Of a stretch of DNA of 33,495 nucleotides, positions 16,246-23,156 are shown in pieces. The DNA lies in the NCBI GenBank assembly GCA_016838825.1, contig JAEHKU010000008.1, positions 1-33,495 of the forward strand, in the 5' to 3' direction. How positions within the stretch are numbered: the stretch's first letter is position 1; each line of letters begins with the position of its first letter. This DNA is from Nitrosopumilales archaeon. Lineage in GTDB: Archaea; Thermoproteota; Nitrososphaeria; Nitrososphaerales; Nitrosopumilaceae. The notes under the pieces are model-generated. The model was not told the DNA's origin and made no database searches. It saw only the letters and a list, made by a program, of their open reading frames with translations. Made by a program: the position numbers and the translations under genes.

Positions 16246-17088
16246 CTAGAGTCTTGGAATTAGTTTTGTTTTTGCAGTAAATGCAATTATGCTAACAACT
16301 CCAACTGCAAGAATCATCATTGCGATTGTACCAAATTCTGGAACAACTTGAGCAGTCATTTCTTCACCTATAGGACCAGTAAACGGTTGGTTAACTCCAA
16401 AACCTTTGAAGGTGACATCAACATCTACAGGATTATCACCAGAAGCATCAGCATCTAGTGCACTAGTAGTAAACGTAAAACTACCGGCATGGTCATCTGT
16501 ATGTACATTTGTCTTATCAAGAACTCGATTGTTACCTTGAGTTGCTGTTATGTCAATATTAGCATGCTCTACAGCACTTCCGTCACTGCCTGTAATTGAA
16601 ACATTAATTGTCATTGTTTCACCAGCACTTGCAGGTTCTGCTTCGATTGAAATCATTACTGATTCTGGCTCCATCATTATCACTTCTTCAGGTTCTTCAG
16701 CCATTGCTGCACCTACAATTACACTTCCTTGCATCCAGGGATGCACCATGCAGAAGTAGTCAAATGTCCCTTCTGTATCAAAAGTATGTTCGAATGTAGC
16801 ACCAGTCATGAATAGACTACTGTCAAAGATACCATCTGGTCCATCAGCTGGGCTTCCACTTGTAACAGTGTGAGCAGCAATATCATCGTTAGACCATGTG
16901 ACTGTTTCTCCTACAGCAATGCTAATGTTATTTGGCATCCAACATTCGTTATTCTCTTCACAACCAGGTACTCCAGTACCTTCTGGAACACTAACCTCAG
17001 CTGCAAACGCTGATGGGATAGTAGACAACGTAGCTACAATAGCAAAAAGTATGAAAAAAGAGCTTATTGTATTAGTCTTCATTGCCAT
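16246..17088 (-). CDS. Secreted cupredoxin-domain copper protein with PEFG sorting tail
   Basis: The 280-residue precursor has a signal peptide (about 1-29, ending SAFA), then a plastocyanin-like domain (about 30-126) with a complete type 1 copper site: H73, C113, H116 and M119 (YFCMVHPWM). A second Ig-like beta domain (about 143-240) follows, then the C-terminal tripartite signal VPEFG at 249-253, a membrane helix and a basic end. PEFG tails are recognised by an archaeosortase and anchor proteins to the archaeal surface. Blue copper proteins are abundant in ammonia-oxidizing archaea and are thought to carry electrons; that role is inferred here. A TATA element (TTTTTATTTA) on the minus strand at about 17105-17114 suits the start at 17088 or the next Met at 17082. 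Confidence 0.92.
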   Translation of the reverse strand: MAMKTNTISSFFILFAIVATLSTIPSAFAAEVSVPEGTGVPGCEENNECWMPNNISIAVGETVTWSNDDIAAHTVTSGSPADGPDGIFDSSLFMTGATFEHTFDTEGTFDYFCMVHPWMQGSVIVGAAMAEEPEEVIMMEPESVMISIEAEPASAGETMTINVSITGSDGSAVEHANIDITATQGNNRVLDKTNVHTDDHAGSFTFTTSALDADASGDNPVDVDVTFKGFGVNQPFTGPIGEEMTAQVVPEFGTIAMMILAVGVVSIIAFTAKTKLIPRL

Positions 17089-17202
17089 TGATCATTATGA
17101 GAGGTAAATAAAAACCTGATCTTCATTATTTTAGATTTTTCTTTTTAGTTCATCAATTTTTTTGTATATTGTTAATTCCGAAAGATGAAAATTTGATCGT
17201 AT

Positions 17203-17213
17203 GCTTAAATAAG
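17203..17213 (+). promoter_or_regulatory. TATA box of the WIKNNA-repeat protein gene
   Basis: GCTTAAATAAG is centred about 25 bases before the ATG at 17233, consistent with a leaderless transcript; no ribosome-binding site is visible. Confidence 0.5.
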
Positions 17214-17232
17214 GAAATTAGAGTGATTAGAA

Positions 17233-18906
17233 ATGTTGTATCAAGTGCTGATTACCATAGCAATGTTATCCATTCTGATATTACCAATGTATGTCAACGA
17301 AGTCTATGGTCATGGTTTAGGAGGTGATCAAGCTCCTCCAATAGATTTTTCTGGAATGCAAGTTACTGTAGCTACTCAACTTGATCCAAGTGATATTACT
17401 GTAGGAGAAGTAGATAGTGCAAATATTTCAATAAGATTTTTTGATTTAATTACCGATAACAACCTTGACAAGGTTACCTATGGAGTAGAAATTTGGAGGG
17501 GCGGTGAATTACTAGCTCGAAAACTTTTCTATGATGCAGATGGTCAACTTGATATTGAGATTCGACCTAGGTCTGATTGCAATGAAATACAAAGGTGGAG
17601 ATGTACTACTTACAATGGGGAGATAGAGCCAATTGGTGGTGGATTATTTGCTCGCGGTTTAGCAAGACCATTAGTTACAGGACCAATTTTTGACAAAGGA
17701 GGTTTGTACAACATTAGGGTAGACATAGAAGGTGCTACTAGTCCCAATGTTCTAGTAGCTGAGAGACTAAGTTTTGAAACTTTTGTTAGCGTAGCACAAA
17801 ATCAAAACTTCTTTATCCAAACTGCACAAGCACAAGAACTTCCTGTAATTGTAAAAACGTATTACGATGAAGTAGAAAATTTGCAGTTTGACAAAAGTAA
17901 TAACTCAATTTCTTTTGAGATGCCGTTTGATTGGAATCCAGACTATGTAGATCTTGTTCAAGTGGTCCATGAAGAAGTTAGAGTACCAAAGAGTTTTGAA
18001 CCATACAAGGAAGGAACAGAGTTCATAGGATATATTGATGATATTGAACTGAGCAGCAAAGCTTTGCTGATCGATCCATTCTCTTCTCCAGATGAAAACA
18101 TAATTCATTTTATGGTTTCTGGTTCTGAACTAAAGCGAGTCAATCAAGAATTAGGAACTAGTCACTTTGATAGTAACAAAATGTTCTTTGAACTCGTACC
18201 AAAGGGAGTAACTCAAACTAACTCATTTTCTATTGATTTTGATACTGGTGCAAAGGTTGATGTAGAATGGAACACAAAATTTGGCGCAGGTTCTGAAATA
18301 CCTTTCGGTATAACTTTCTTTGATGCTTTTGGGAATCTACTAAAAGACGTACGTTATGGCTATACGCTAATTGATGAGAACGGAAAAGAACTGCTAACAA
18401 ATATCGGAAACGAACCAACTAACCCAGGATTACTTGCAAGTGAGGGAATCGATACTGAATCAATCTTAATCCCATCTAGTGGCGTCTATCAATTACAGAT
18501 TGCAATCATGGGTCAGGGGATTGGGTCAAGCACAAACCTAAAGTATTCTGGTATCGCAAGCGGATTCTTTGAAGTTGGACCATCTGGCCAAAAAATAGTA
18601 CCACCTGCATCAACTCCAGCATCACCTGCTAAAGAAAAAGTTCCTGGATGGATTAAAAACAACGCAAAGTGGTGGTCTGAGGGACAAATTGGGGAAGCAG
18701 ATTTTTTAAATGGAATACAATACATGATTAAAGAAAAAATTATCAACATACCAGATTTACCTGAACAAGCTTCTGAAACTGCTAAAGAAAAAGTTCCTGA
18801 TTGGATTAAAAATAATGCTGGTTGGTGGGCTAATGGCCTGATATCAGAAGATGATTTTGTTAATGGAATTAAATATCTAGTGGAAAATGGAATAATCTCG
18901 GTGTAA
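17233..18906 (+). CDS. Secreted surface protein with two C-terminal WIKNNA repeats
   Basis: The 557-residue protein has an N-terminal signal (about 1-25, ending VYG), a long beta-rich extracellular region without cysteine clusters apart from C112 and C120, and a Pro/Ala/Ser linker. Two 38-residue repeats follow at 469-506 and 520-557, each of the form VPxWIKNNAxWWxxGxIxxxDFxNGI. I recognise this repeat from many predicted extracellular proteins of thaumarchaea, but its function is not known to me; it may mediate attachment to the S-layer or another surface partner. No PEFG tail or transmembrane anchor is present at the C-terminus, so the repeats may serve as the anchor. The repeats share a 19-base identical stretch of DNA, which suggests fairly recent duplication. 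Confidence 0.82.
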   Translation: MLYQVLITIAMLSILILPMYVNEVYGHGLGGDQAPPIDFSGMQVTVATQLDPSDITVGEVDSANISIRFFDLITDNNLDKVTYGVEIWRGGELLARKLFYDADGQLDIEIRPRSDCNEIQRWRCTTYNGEIEPIGGGLFARGLARPLVTGPIFDKGGLYNIRVDIEGATSPNVLVAERLSFETFVSVAQNQNFFIQTAQAQELPVIVKTYYDEVENLQFDKSNNSISFEMPFDWNPDYVDLVQVVHEEVRVPKSFEPYKEGTEFIGYIDDIELSSKALLIDPFSSPDENIIHFMVSGSELKRVNQELGTSHFDSNKMFFELVPKGVTQTNSFSIDFDTGAKVDVEWNTKFGAGSEIPFGITFFDAFGNLLKDVRYGYTLIDENGKELLTNIGNEPTNPGLLASEGIDTESILIPSSGVYQLQIAIMGQGIGSSTNLKYSGIASGFFEVGPSGQKIVPPASTPASPAKEKVPGWIKNNAKWWSEGQIGEADFLNGIQYMIKEKIINIPDLPEQASETAKEKVPDWIKNNAGWWANGLISEDDFVNGIKYLVENGIISV

Positions 18907-18939
18907 ATTCTTATACACAACATCTTTTGAGCAAAATCA

Positions 18940-19698
18940 ATGTTCCCACTAAAAGATGAAAATCCTCATCCACCAGGATTCAAACCAATAGTTACCTACG
19001 CCCTAATCGCTACCAATGTAATTGTATTTTTTTATCAAGTAGCTCTTACTGGACAATTTTTTGAATTCTCAAACCAAAGTGCATATATTTTATTTTATGA
19101 ATGGGGTGCAGTTCCAGATTGTGTAATGGGAGCAAGCTCTGTAGTTTTAAGTGGTTTACGAATTCCATGTCCTGTAATCCCAGAAATCACCCTACTAAGC
19201 TCTATCTTTTTGCATGGTGGAATAATGCACCTTGGCGGAAATATGCTCTTCTTGTGGATCTTTGGCGACAACATAGAACTAAAGTTTGGCAGAGTAAAGT
19301 ATCTTGGAATTTATCTGGGCTGGGGAATTGCTGCAGGAATGGCTCATGTAATGATTGATCCAACTAGCGCAATTCCTGCAGTAGGAGCATCAGGAGCTAT
19401 ATCTGGTGTCTTAGGTGCTTATCTTGTACTATTTCCACGTGCGAAGATTCTCACGTTTATGATGTTGGGATTTTTCTGGAGAATGATGCACATTTCTGCA
19501 AAGTGGTTTCTTCCATTCTGGTTAATCTTTCAAAACCTTCTTCCATTTTTTATTGGAGGATTCGGCGTAGCTGGTGCGGGCGTAGCTTACATGGCTCACA
19601 TCGGTGGATTTATGATAGGATTAGCAACAGGATTTCTCTACAAAAAAAGTCATAGTTCTGAATTTACATATGGCACACGTTATGGATGGAAGCAATAA
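18940..19698 (+). CDS. Rhomboid-family intramembrane serine protease
   Basis: The 252-residue membrane protein has six or more hydrophobic helices. The catalytic serine is S151 in GASGAISG, and the catalytic histidine is H210 in YMAHIGGF; the oxyanion motif HGGIMHLGGNM (H97, N101) is also present. Rhomboids cleave single-pass membrane proteins within the bilayer. The unusually long segment between helix 1 and helix 2 (about 38-80) contains two cysteines, C61 and C77, that could form an extracellular disulfide. The gene starts 33 bases after the surface-protein gene, so co-transcription is possible; whether it processes surface proteins is speculation. Confidence 0.93.
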   Translation: MFPLKDENPHPPGFKPIVTYALIATNVIVFFYQVALTGQFFEFSNQSAYILFYEWGAVPDCVMGASSVVLSGLRIPCPVIPEITLLSSIFLHGGIMHLGGNMLFLWIFGDNIELKFGRVKYLGIYLGWGIAAGMAHVMIDPTSAIPAVGASGAISGVLGAYLVLFPRAKILTFMMLGFFWRMMHISAKWFLPFWLIFQNLLPFFIGGFGVAGAGVAYMAHIGGFMIGLATGFLYKKSHSSEFTYGTRYGWKQ

Positions 19699-19748
19699 TA
19701 AAAACAGATTTCTTTAAAGAATAAATCAAACCTTTCTGCGTAACATAC

Positions 19749-19925
19749 ATGCCATTAATTACTGTGTCAATGTATCCGGGTAGAAGTCAACAACAAAAAA
19801 ATGACTTTGCAAAAGCAGTAACAAAGTCTGCAGTTGAAATTCTAAATACAAAAGAAAATCATGTAATCGTAGTTTTTGATGAAAACCCAAAAGAAAATTG
19901 GTTCATGGCAGGAAATCAATTATAA
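19749..19925 (+). CDS. 4-oxalocrotonate tautomerase-like protein
   Basis: This 58-residue frame begins MPLITVSMYPGRSQQQKNDF. Proline directly after the initiator Met is the catalytic base of the 4-oxalocrotonate tautomerase superfamily, and the length, the SxxQK..FA.A pattern and the later strand VIVVFDENPKENW all fit. Such proteins form hexamers that move protons in enol/keto substrates; the substrate here is unknown. It stands alone between the rhomboid and nitrilase genes with about 50 bases upstream, including an AT-rich TTTAAAGAATAAATC near 19713-19727. It is easily missed because of its size. Confidence 0.85.
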   Translation: MPLITVSMYPGRSQQQKNDFAKAVTKSAVEILNTKENHVIVVFDENPKENWFMAGNQL

Positions 19926-19930
19926 ACTAC

Positions 19931-19942
19931 CTTTTTATTTTA
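19931..19942 (+). promoter_or_regulatory. TATA box of the nitrilase-family gene
   Basis: CTTTTTATTTTA lies about 26 bases before the GTG start at 19962. This spacing supports the GTG as a leaderless start. Confidence 0.5.
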
Positions 19943-19961
19943 ACTCAATTTACCACATTCC

Positions 19962-20771
19962 GTGTCAAAAATAGCTTTAGTTCAATTCAAAGCTGATACT
20001 GACAAATACAAAAACTTGAAAAAAATTCTTAGTTACATAAGAAAAGCTGCTAATAAGAATGCAAATCTATGTACGTTTCCGGAGTTCATGATGTTTTATA
20101 CTCCTGCTTCTCAATCAGCGAAAGATGTTGCCAAACTTGCTGAAACAATTCGTGGTGAATTTGTTTCTGCAATTGCAGACTATGCAAAAGAAAACTCAAT
20201 TCAAGTCATCGGAACATTTTATGAAAAAAGTAAAAAGAAAAATCGAGTATACGATACTGCTTTTTTCATAGACAAAAATGGCAAATTAATTTCATCGTAT
20301 AGAAAAATTCACCTTTATGATGCACTAGGGATAAAAGAATCTGATAAATTAGTAGCTGGATCAAAAATCAAGCCTCCAATTAGAACTACAATAGGTAAGA
20401 TAGGGATGATGATTTGTTACGACCTTAGATTTCCTGAGGTATCAAGAACACTAGCGGCTTCTGGTTCTGAGATTATTGTTGTTCCTTCTGCATGGGTTCA
20501 AGGTAAAATGAAGGAAGAACACTGGATAACACTGAACAAAACACGTGCCATAGAAAATGGTTGTTACGTGATTGCACCAGATCAGCTGGGAAACATTTAC
20601 TGTGGTAGAAGTATAGCAGTTGATCCTTTTGGAAAAATAATGTTAGATATGAAAAAAAGAGAAGGTCTTGGAATTATTGATGTATCTACTGAAAAAATTC
20701 ATAAGGTAAGAAGAAGTTTACCATTATTGCAGAATCGACGCACAGACATTTATTCAGATTTTACGCTTTAG
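19962..20771 (+). CDS. Nitrilase-superfamily carbon-nitrogen hydrolase
   Basis: The 269-residue enzyme has the full catalytic triad of the superfamily: E41 in FPEFMMF, K115 in SSYRKIHLYD and C152 in MICYDLRFPE. The overall pattern is that of the Nit/omega-amidase branch, which hydrolyses amides such as deaminated glutathione or alpha-ketoglutaramate; the substrate cannot be told from sequence. The start is GTG at 19962, placed by a TATA box about 26 bases upstream. Its 3' end overlaps the convergent zinc-finger gene by 18 bases. Confidence 0.93.
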   Translation: MSKIALVQFKADTDKYKNLKKILSYIRKAANKNANLCTFPEFMMFYTPASQSAKDVAKLAETIRGEFVSAIADYAKENSIQVIGTFYEKSKKKNRVYDTAFFIDKNGKLISSYRKIHLYDALGIKESDKLVAGSKIKPPIRTTIGKIGMMICYDLRFPEVSRTLAASGSEIIVVPSAWVQGKMKEEHWITLNKTRAIENGCYVIAPDQLGNIYCGRSIAVDPFGKIMLDMKKREGLGIIDVSTEKIHKVRRSLPLLQNRRTDIYSDFTL

Positions 20772-21260
20772 ATTTTTAGTTTTACATTTGATATTTGCAC
20801 ATTGTCTTAACCACTTTTGTCTCCTAGAATATCGTACAAGAATTATTGGCCATCGACAAAGTTCACATGGTGTTTTTGTTGTACGGATCATTCCTTTTTG
20901 AATTAAGGGTGTTGATGCTCTACAACCATTGTAATAATTTGAGCATCCAATGAATCTTTTTTTTGTTGTACGAGAACGTATCACTATTAATTTTCCTGTG
21001 TGACATAAAGGACAAATTACCAGACCGTTTGATGGTGAATTAGTTCCAAGTATTACATACTTCTTTTTTCTTGAAGACCATGAAAGATATCCTTTATCAT
21101 CATAATATTGATCAATTTCTTTTTTTAGTGAGTTAATTTTTCCTTTTGTAAGTTTCACATAGTTTCTTGTAATCCTCGATTTAGTTTTGATAATCTGAAT
21201 CTGGTTTGAAATGCTCTGTTGCATTAAGTTCGTATCTAATTCTCGTAATTGAATCGTCAT
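20754..21260 (-). CDS. Protein with two topoisomerase-type C4 zinc fingers
   Basis: The 168-residue basic protein has an N-terminal helical, Lys-rich part (about 1-75) and two C4 zinc fingers of the type found at the C-terminus of bacterial topoisomerase I: C83/C86/C106/C113 (CPLCHTGKL, FIGCSNYYNGC) and C132/C135/C154/C159. No topoisomerase catalytic domain is present, so it is a free-standing nucleic-acid-binding protein of unknown role. It is divergent from the thiolase gene and overlaps the convergent nitrilase gene by 18 bases at its 3' end. Confidence 0.85.
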   Translation of the reverse strand: MTIQLRELDTNLMQQSISNQIQIIKTKSRITRNYVKLTKGKINSLKKEIDQYYDDKGYLSWSSRKKKYVILGTNSPSNGLVICPLCHTGKLIVIRSRTTKKRFIGCSNYYNGCRASTPLIQKGMIRTTKTPCELCRWPIILVRYSRRQKWLRQCANIKCKTKNLKRKI

Positions 21261-21266
21261 GAAGAA

Positions 21267-21275
21267 TTTTTATAG
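21267..21275 (+). promoter_or_regulatory. TATA box of the thiolase operon
   Basis: TTTTTATAG is centred about 26 bases before the ATG at 21297 and sits in the 36-base gap between divergent genes. Confidence 0.55.
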
Positions 21276-21296
21276 GGAATTTGGTCAGCGAAATTT

Positions 21297-22451
21297 ATGG
21301 AAAAAGTTTGTGTTATAGGTGCTGGCAGTACAAAATATGGAAAATTAGAAGATAGTATTGCAGATCTTGCTATTCAGGCATCTGTAGGAGCAATTGACGA
21401 TGCAGGAATAGAACCAAAAGAAATCAAGGCTGGTTACATCTCAAATGTATTTGGTGTTGCCGACAAACAAGTTCACATAGGACCGGTCATAATGAGTAAT
21501 TTAGGCATACCAGAAGTTCCATCTTTGTCAATAGAATCTGCTTGTGGTAGTGGTTCTGTTGCATTTAGAGAAGCATATGCAAATGTTGCAGCTGGATTTT
21601 ACGATGCAGTTTTAGTTACTGGTGTTGAAAAAGTAAATCATAAGGGTACAGAATGGAATACAACTTACTTTTCATATTGTTCTGATTTTTTTTATGAAGG
21701 AGGATCTGGCGCATCGTTTCCTGGACTTTTTGCGTCAATGGCACGAGCTTATCTTGCTGAATTCAAAGCAACTGAAGAAGATCTAGCTCTAGTTGCTGTC
21801 AAAAACCATGATAATGGCCTACTAAATCCTAAAGCACATCTACAAAGAAAAATTTCTGTAGAGGATGTAATGAATTCTCCAGTTGTTGCGAGTCCGTTAA
21901 AGTTGTATGATTGTTGTCCTTTTTCGGATGGAGCAAGTTCAGTAATTATTTGCAGTGAAAATTTTGCAAAAGATCATACTAAAGATTACATTGATGTTAT
22001 TGGCTCAGGTAGGGGTGGTTCCCCTGCTGCACTGCAAGGCCGTGATCATCTGACAACGATACCAAGCACAAAGATTGCAGCAGAGGCTGCATACAAAATG
22101 GCTAACATAACACCAAAAGATGTGGATTTTGCGGAAGTACACGATTGTTTTACTATTGCAGAAATCATAGACTCGGAAGATTTAGGATTTTTTGAAAAAG
22201 GGAAAGGAGTGGATGGTGTACGTGAAGGTTTAACAAAAAGAAATGGTGACATACCAATTAATCCATCAGGCGGCTTAAAGTCTAAAGGACACCCTATAGG
22301 TGCAACAGGTGTAGGTCAGGTAGTAGAGACCTTTGAACAGCTTATGGGAAAAGCTGGAGAAAGAACTGTTAAAGACGCCAATATTGGTCTGACACATAAT
22401 TTTGGAGCAACTGGTGCAAGTTGCGCTGTTCATATCTTCAGAAGAGCATAA
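21297..22451 (+). CDS. Acetyl-CoA acetyltransferase (archaeal thiolase)
   Basis: The 384-residue protein is a thiolase of the archaeal/SCP-x-like type. Catalytic residues visible are C83 in ESACGSGS, H282 in EVHDCFTIAE, H332 in KGHPIGATGVG and C376 in GASCAVHI. It would interconvert acetyl-CoA and acetoacetyl-CoA. In thaumarchaea this serves the last step of the 3-hydroxypropionate/4-hydroxybutyrate CO2-fixation cycle and the first step of the mevalonate pathway; which applies here is inference. A DUF35 gene follows after 5 bases, as in characterised archaeal thiolase/HMG-CoA synthase complexes, though no HMG-CoA synthase gene is in this window. Confidence 0.93.
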   Translation: MEKVCVIGAGSTKYGKLEDSIADLAIQASVGAIDDAGIEPKEIKAGYISNVFGVADKQVHIGPVIMSNLGIPEVPSLSIESACGSGSVAFREAYANVAAGFYDAVLVTGVEKVNHKGTEWNTTYFSYCSDFFYEGGSGASFPGLFASMARAYLAEFKATEEDLALVAVKNHDNGLLNPKAHLQRKISVEDVMNSPVVASPLKLYDCCPFSDGASSVIICSENFAKDHTKDYIDVIGSGRGGSPAALQGRDHLTTIPSTKIAAEAAYKMANITPKDVDFAEVHDCFTIAEIIDSEDLGFFEKGKGVDGVREGLTKRNGDIPINPSGGLKSKGHPIGATGVGQVVETFEQLMGKAGERTVKDANIGLTHNFGATGASCAVHIFRRA

Positions 22452-22456
22452 TCAAA

Positions 22457-22822
22457 TTGTCAGCCAAGCAGGAATTCATAAACACCGCGAAATCAGGCAA
22501 AGTTCTCGCACGTAAATGCACCAAATGTGGTTTCTTACATCTAGTTACAGTCTATTTTTGTCAAAATTGTGGGAACAAAGGATTTGATGATTTTACGATT
22601 GAAGGGAAGGGTTCCATCGTAACATATACCATAATTACCGTACCTCCAACAGGATGGGAAAAATATACCCCTTATGCATGGGTCGTAATGAAACTTGATG
22701 AAGCAGATTTACGTGTTTCTGGATTTATGGAAAAGATTGCATTACCTACTGATCTTCCAATAGGTACAAGTGCGAAAGTCGCTGGATATGATGAACGTGG
22801 ATTAATAATAGAAAAACTGTGA
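22457..22822 (+). CDS. DUF35 OB-fold protein with zinc ribbon, thiolase partner
   Basis: With the TTG at 22457 as start, the product has 121 residues: a rubredoxin-like zinc ribbon (C21, C24, C35, C38; CTKCG...CQNCG) and an OB fold (about 45-121). In archaea this family is a scaffold that bridges acetoacetyl-CoA thiolase and HMG-CoA synthase and forms a shared CoA site. The frame extends upstream into the thiolase gene, but the TTG 5 bases after the thiolase stop gives the normal family length. Tight linkage indicates one operon. Confidence 0.88.
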   Translation: MSAKQEFINTAKSGKVLARKCTKCGFLHLVTVYFCQNCGNKGFDDFTIEGKGSIVTYTIITVPPTGWEKYTPYAWVVMKLDEADLRVSGFMEKIALPTDLPIGTSAKVAGYDERGLIIEKL

Positions 22823-22861
22823 ATCAAATTTACTGAACTGATTAAAAAAATCAAAAAACAT

Positions 22862-22872
22862 CTTTTATAATT
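22862..22872 (+). promoter_or_regulatory. TATA box of the short zinc-ribbon gene
   Basis: CTTTTATAATT is centred about 27 bases before the TTG at 22894. The spacing supports this TTG as the start of the small protein. Confidence 0.5.
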
Positions 22873-22893
22873 TGAACAAAAAATTACTCGTTA

Positions 22894-23052
22894 TTGGTAG
22901 ATATTGTTTGCAGTAAATGTGGCACCAAAATAGTTAATATGAAAATGTTAAAGCCTGTAAAGGACGTGATGAAATCTTATAACAACAAGTGTCCGTCATG
23001 TGGACAGACTCTTTCTACATCTGAATTTACACTTGATATTCAGAAAAACTGA
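22894..23052 (+). CDS. 52-residue zinc-ribbon protein
   Basis: A frame from TTG 22894 to TGA 23050-23052 encodes a protein with two CxxC knuckles, CSKCG (residues 6-10) and CPSCGQ (about 33-38), separated by a Lys/Met-rich loop. This is a classic small archaeal zinc ribbon of unknown role; it might bind nucleic acid or another protein. A TATA box at leaderless distance and paired cysteines make the gene credible despite the TTG start. It lies between the thiolase operon and the regulator gene, and I cannot assign it to either. Confidence 0.7.
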   Translation: MVDIVCSKCGTKIVNMKMLKPVKDVMKSYNNKCPSCGQTLSTSEFTLDIQKN

Positions 23053-23156
23053 CGGCAGCTTTTCTAAATGGATCAAAATAATACAAAACTGATCAAATTT
23101 TATCATTAAATGTCTAGTCATAAATTTTAAGTACCCATCATCATTTAGATTTGGAT

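Noticed and set aside
18637-18903. Tandem DNA repeat or CRISPR-like array
   Set aside because: The repetition is two copies of a protein repeat within one coding frame, with no spacer/repeat structure.
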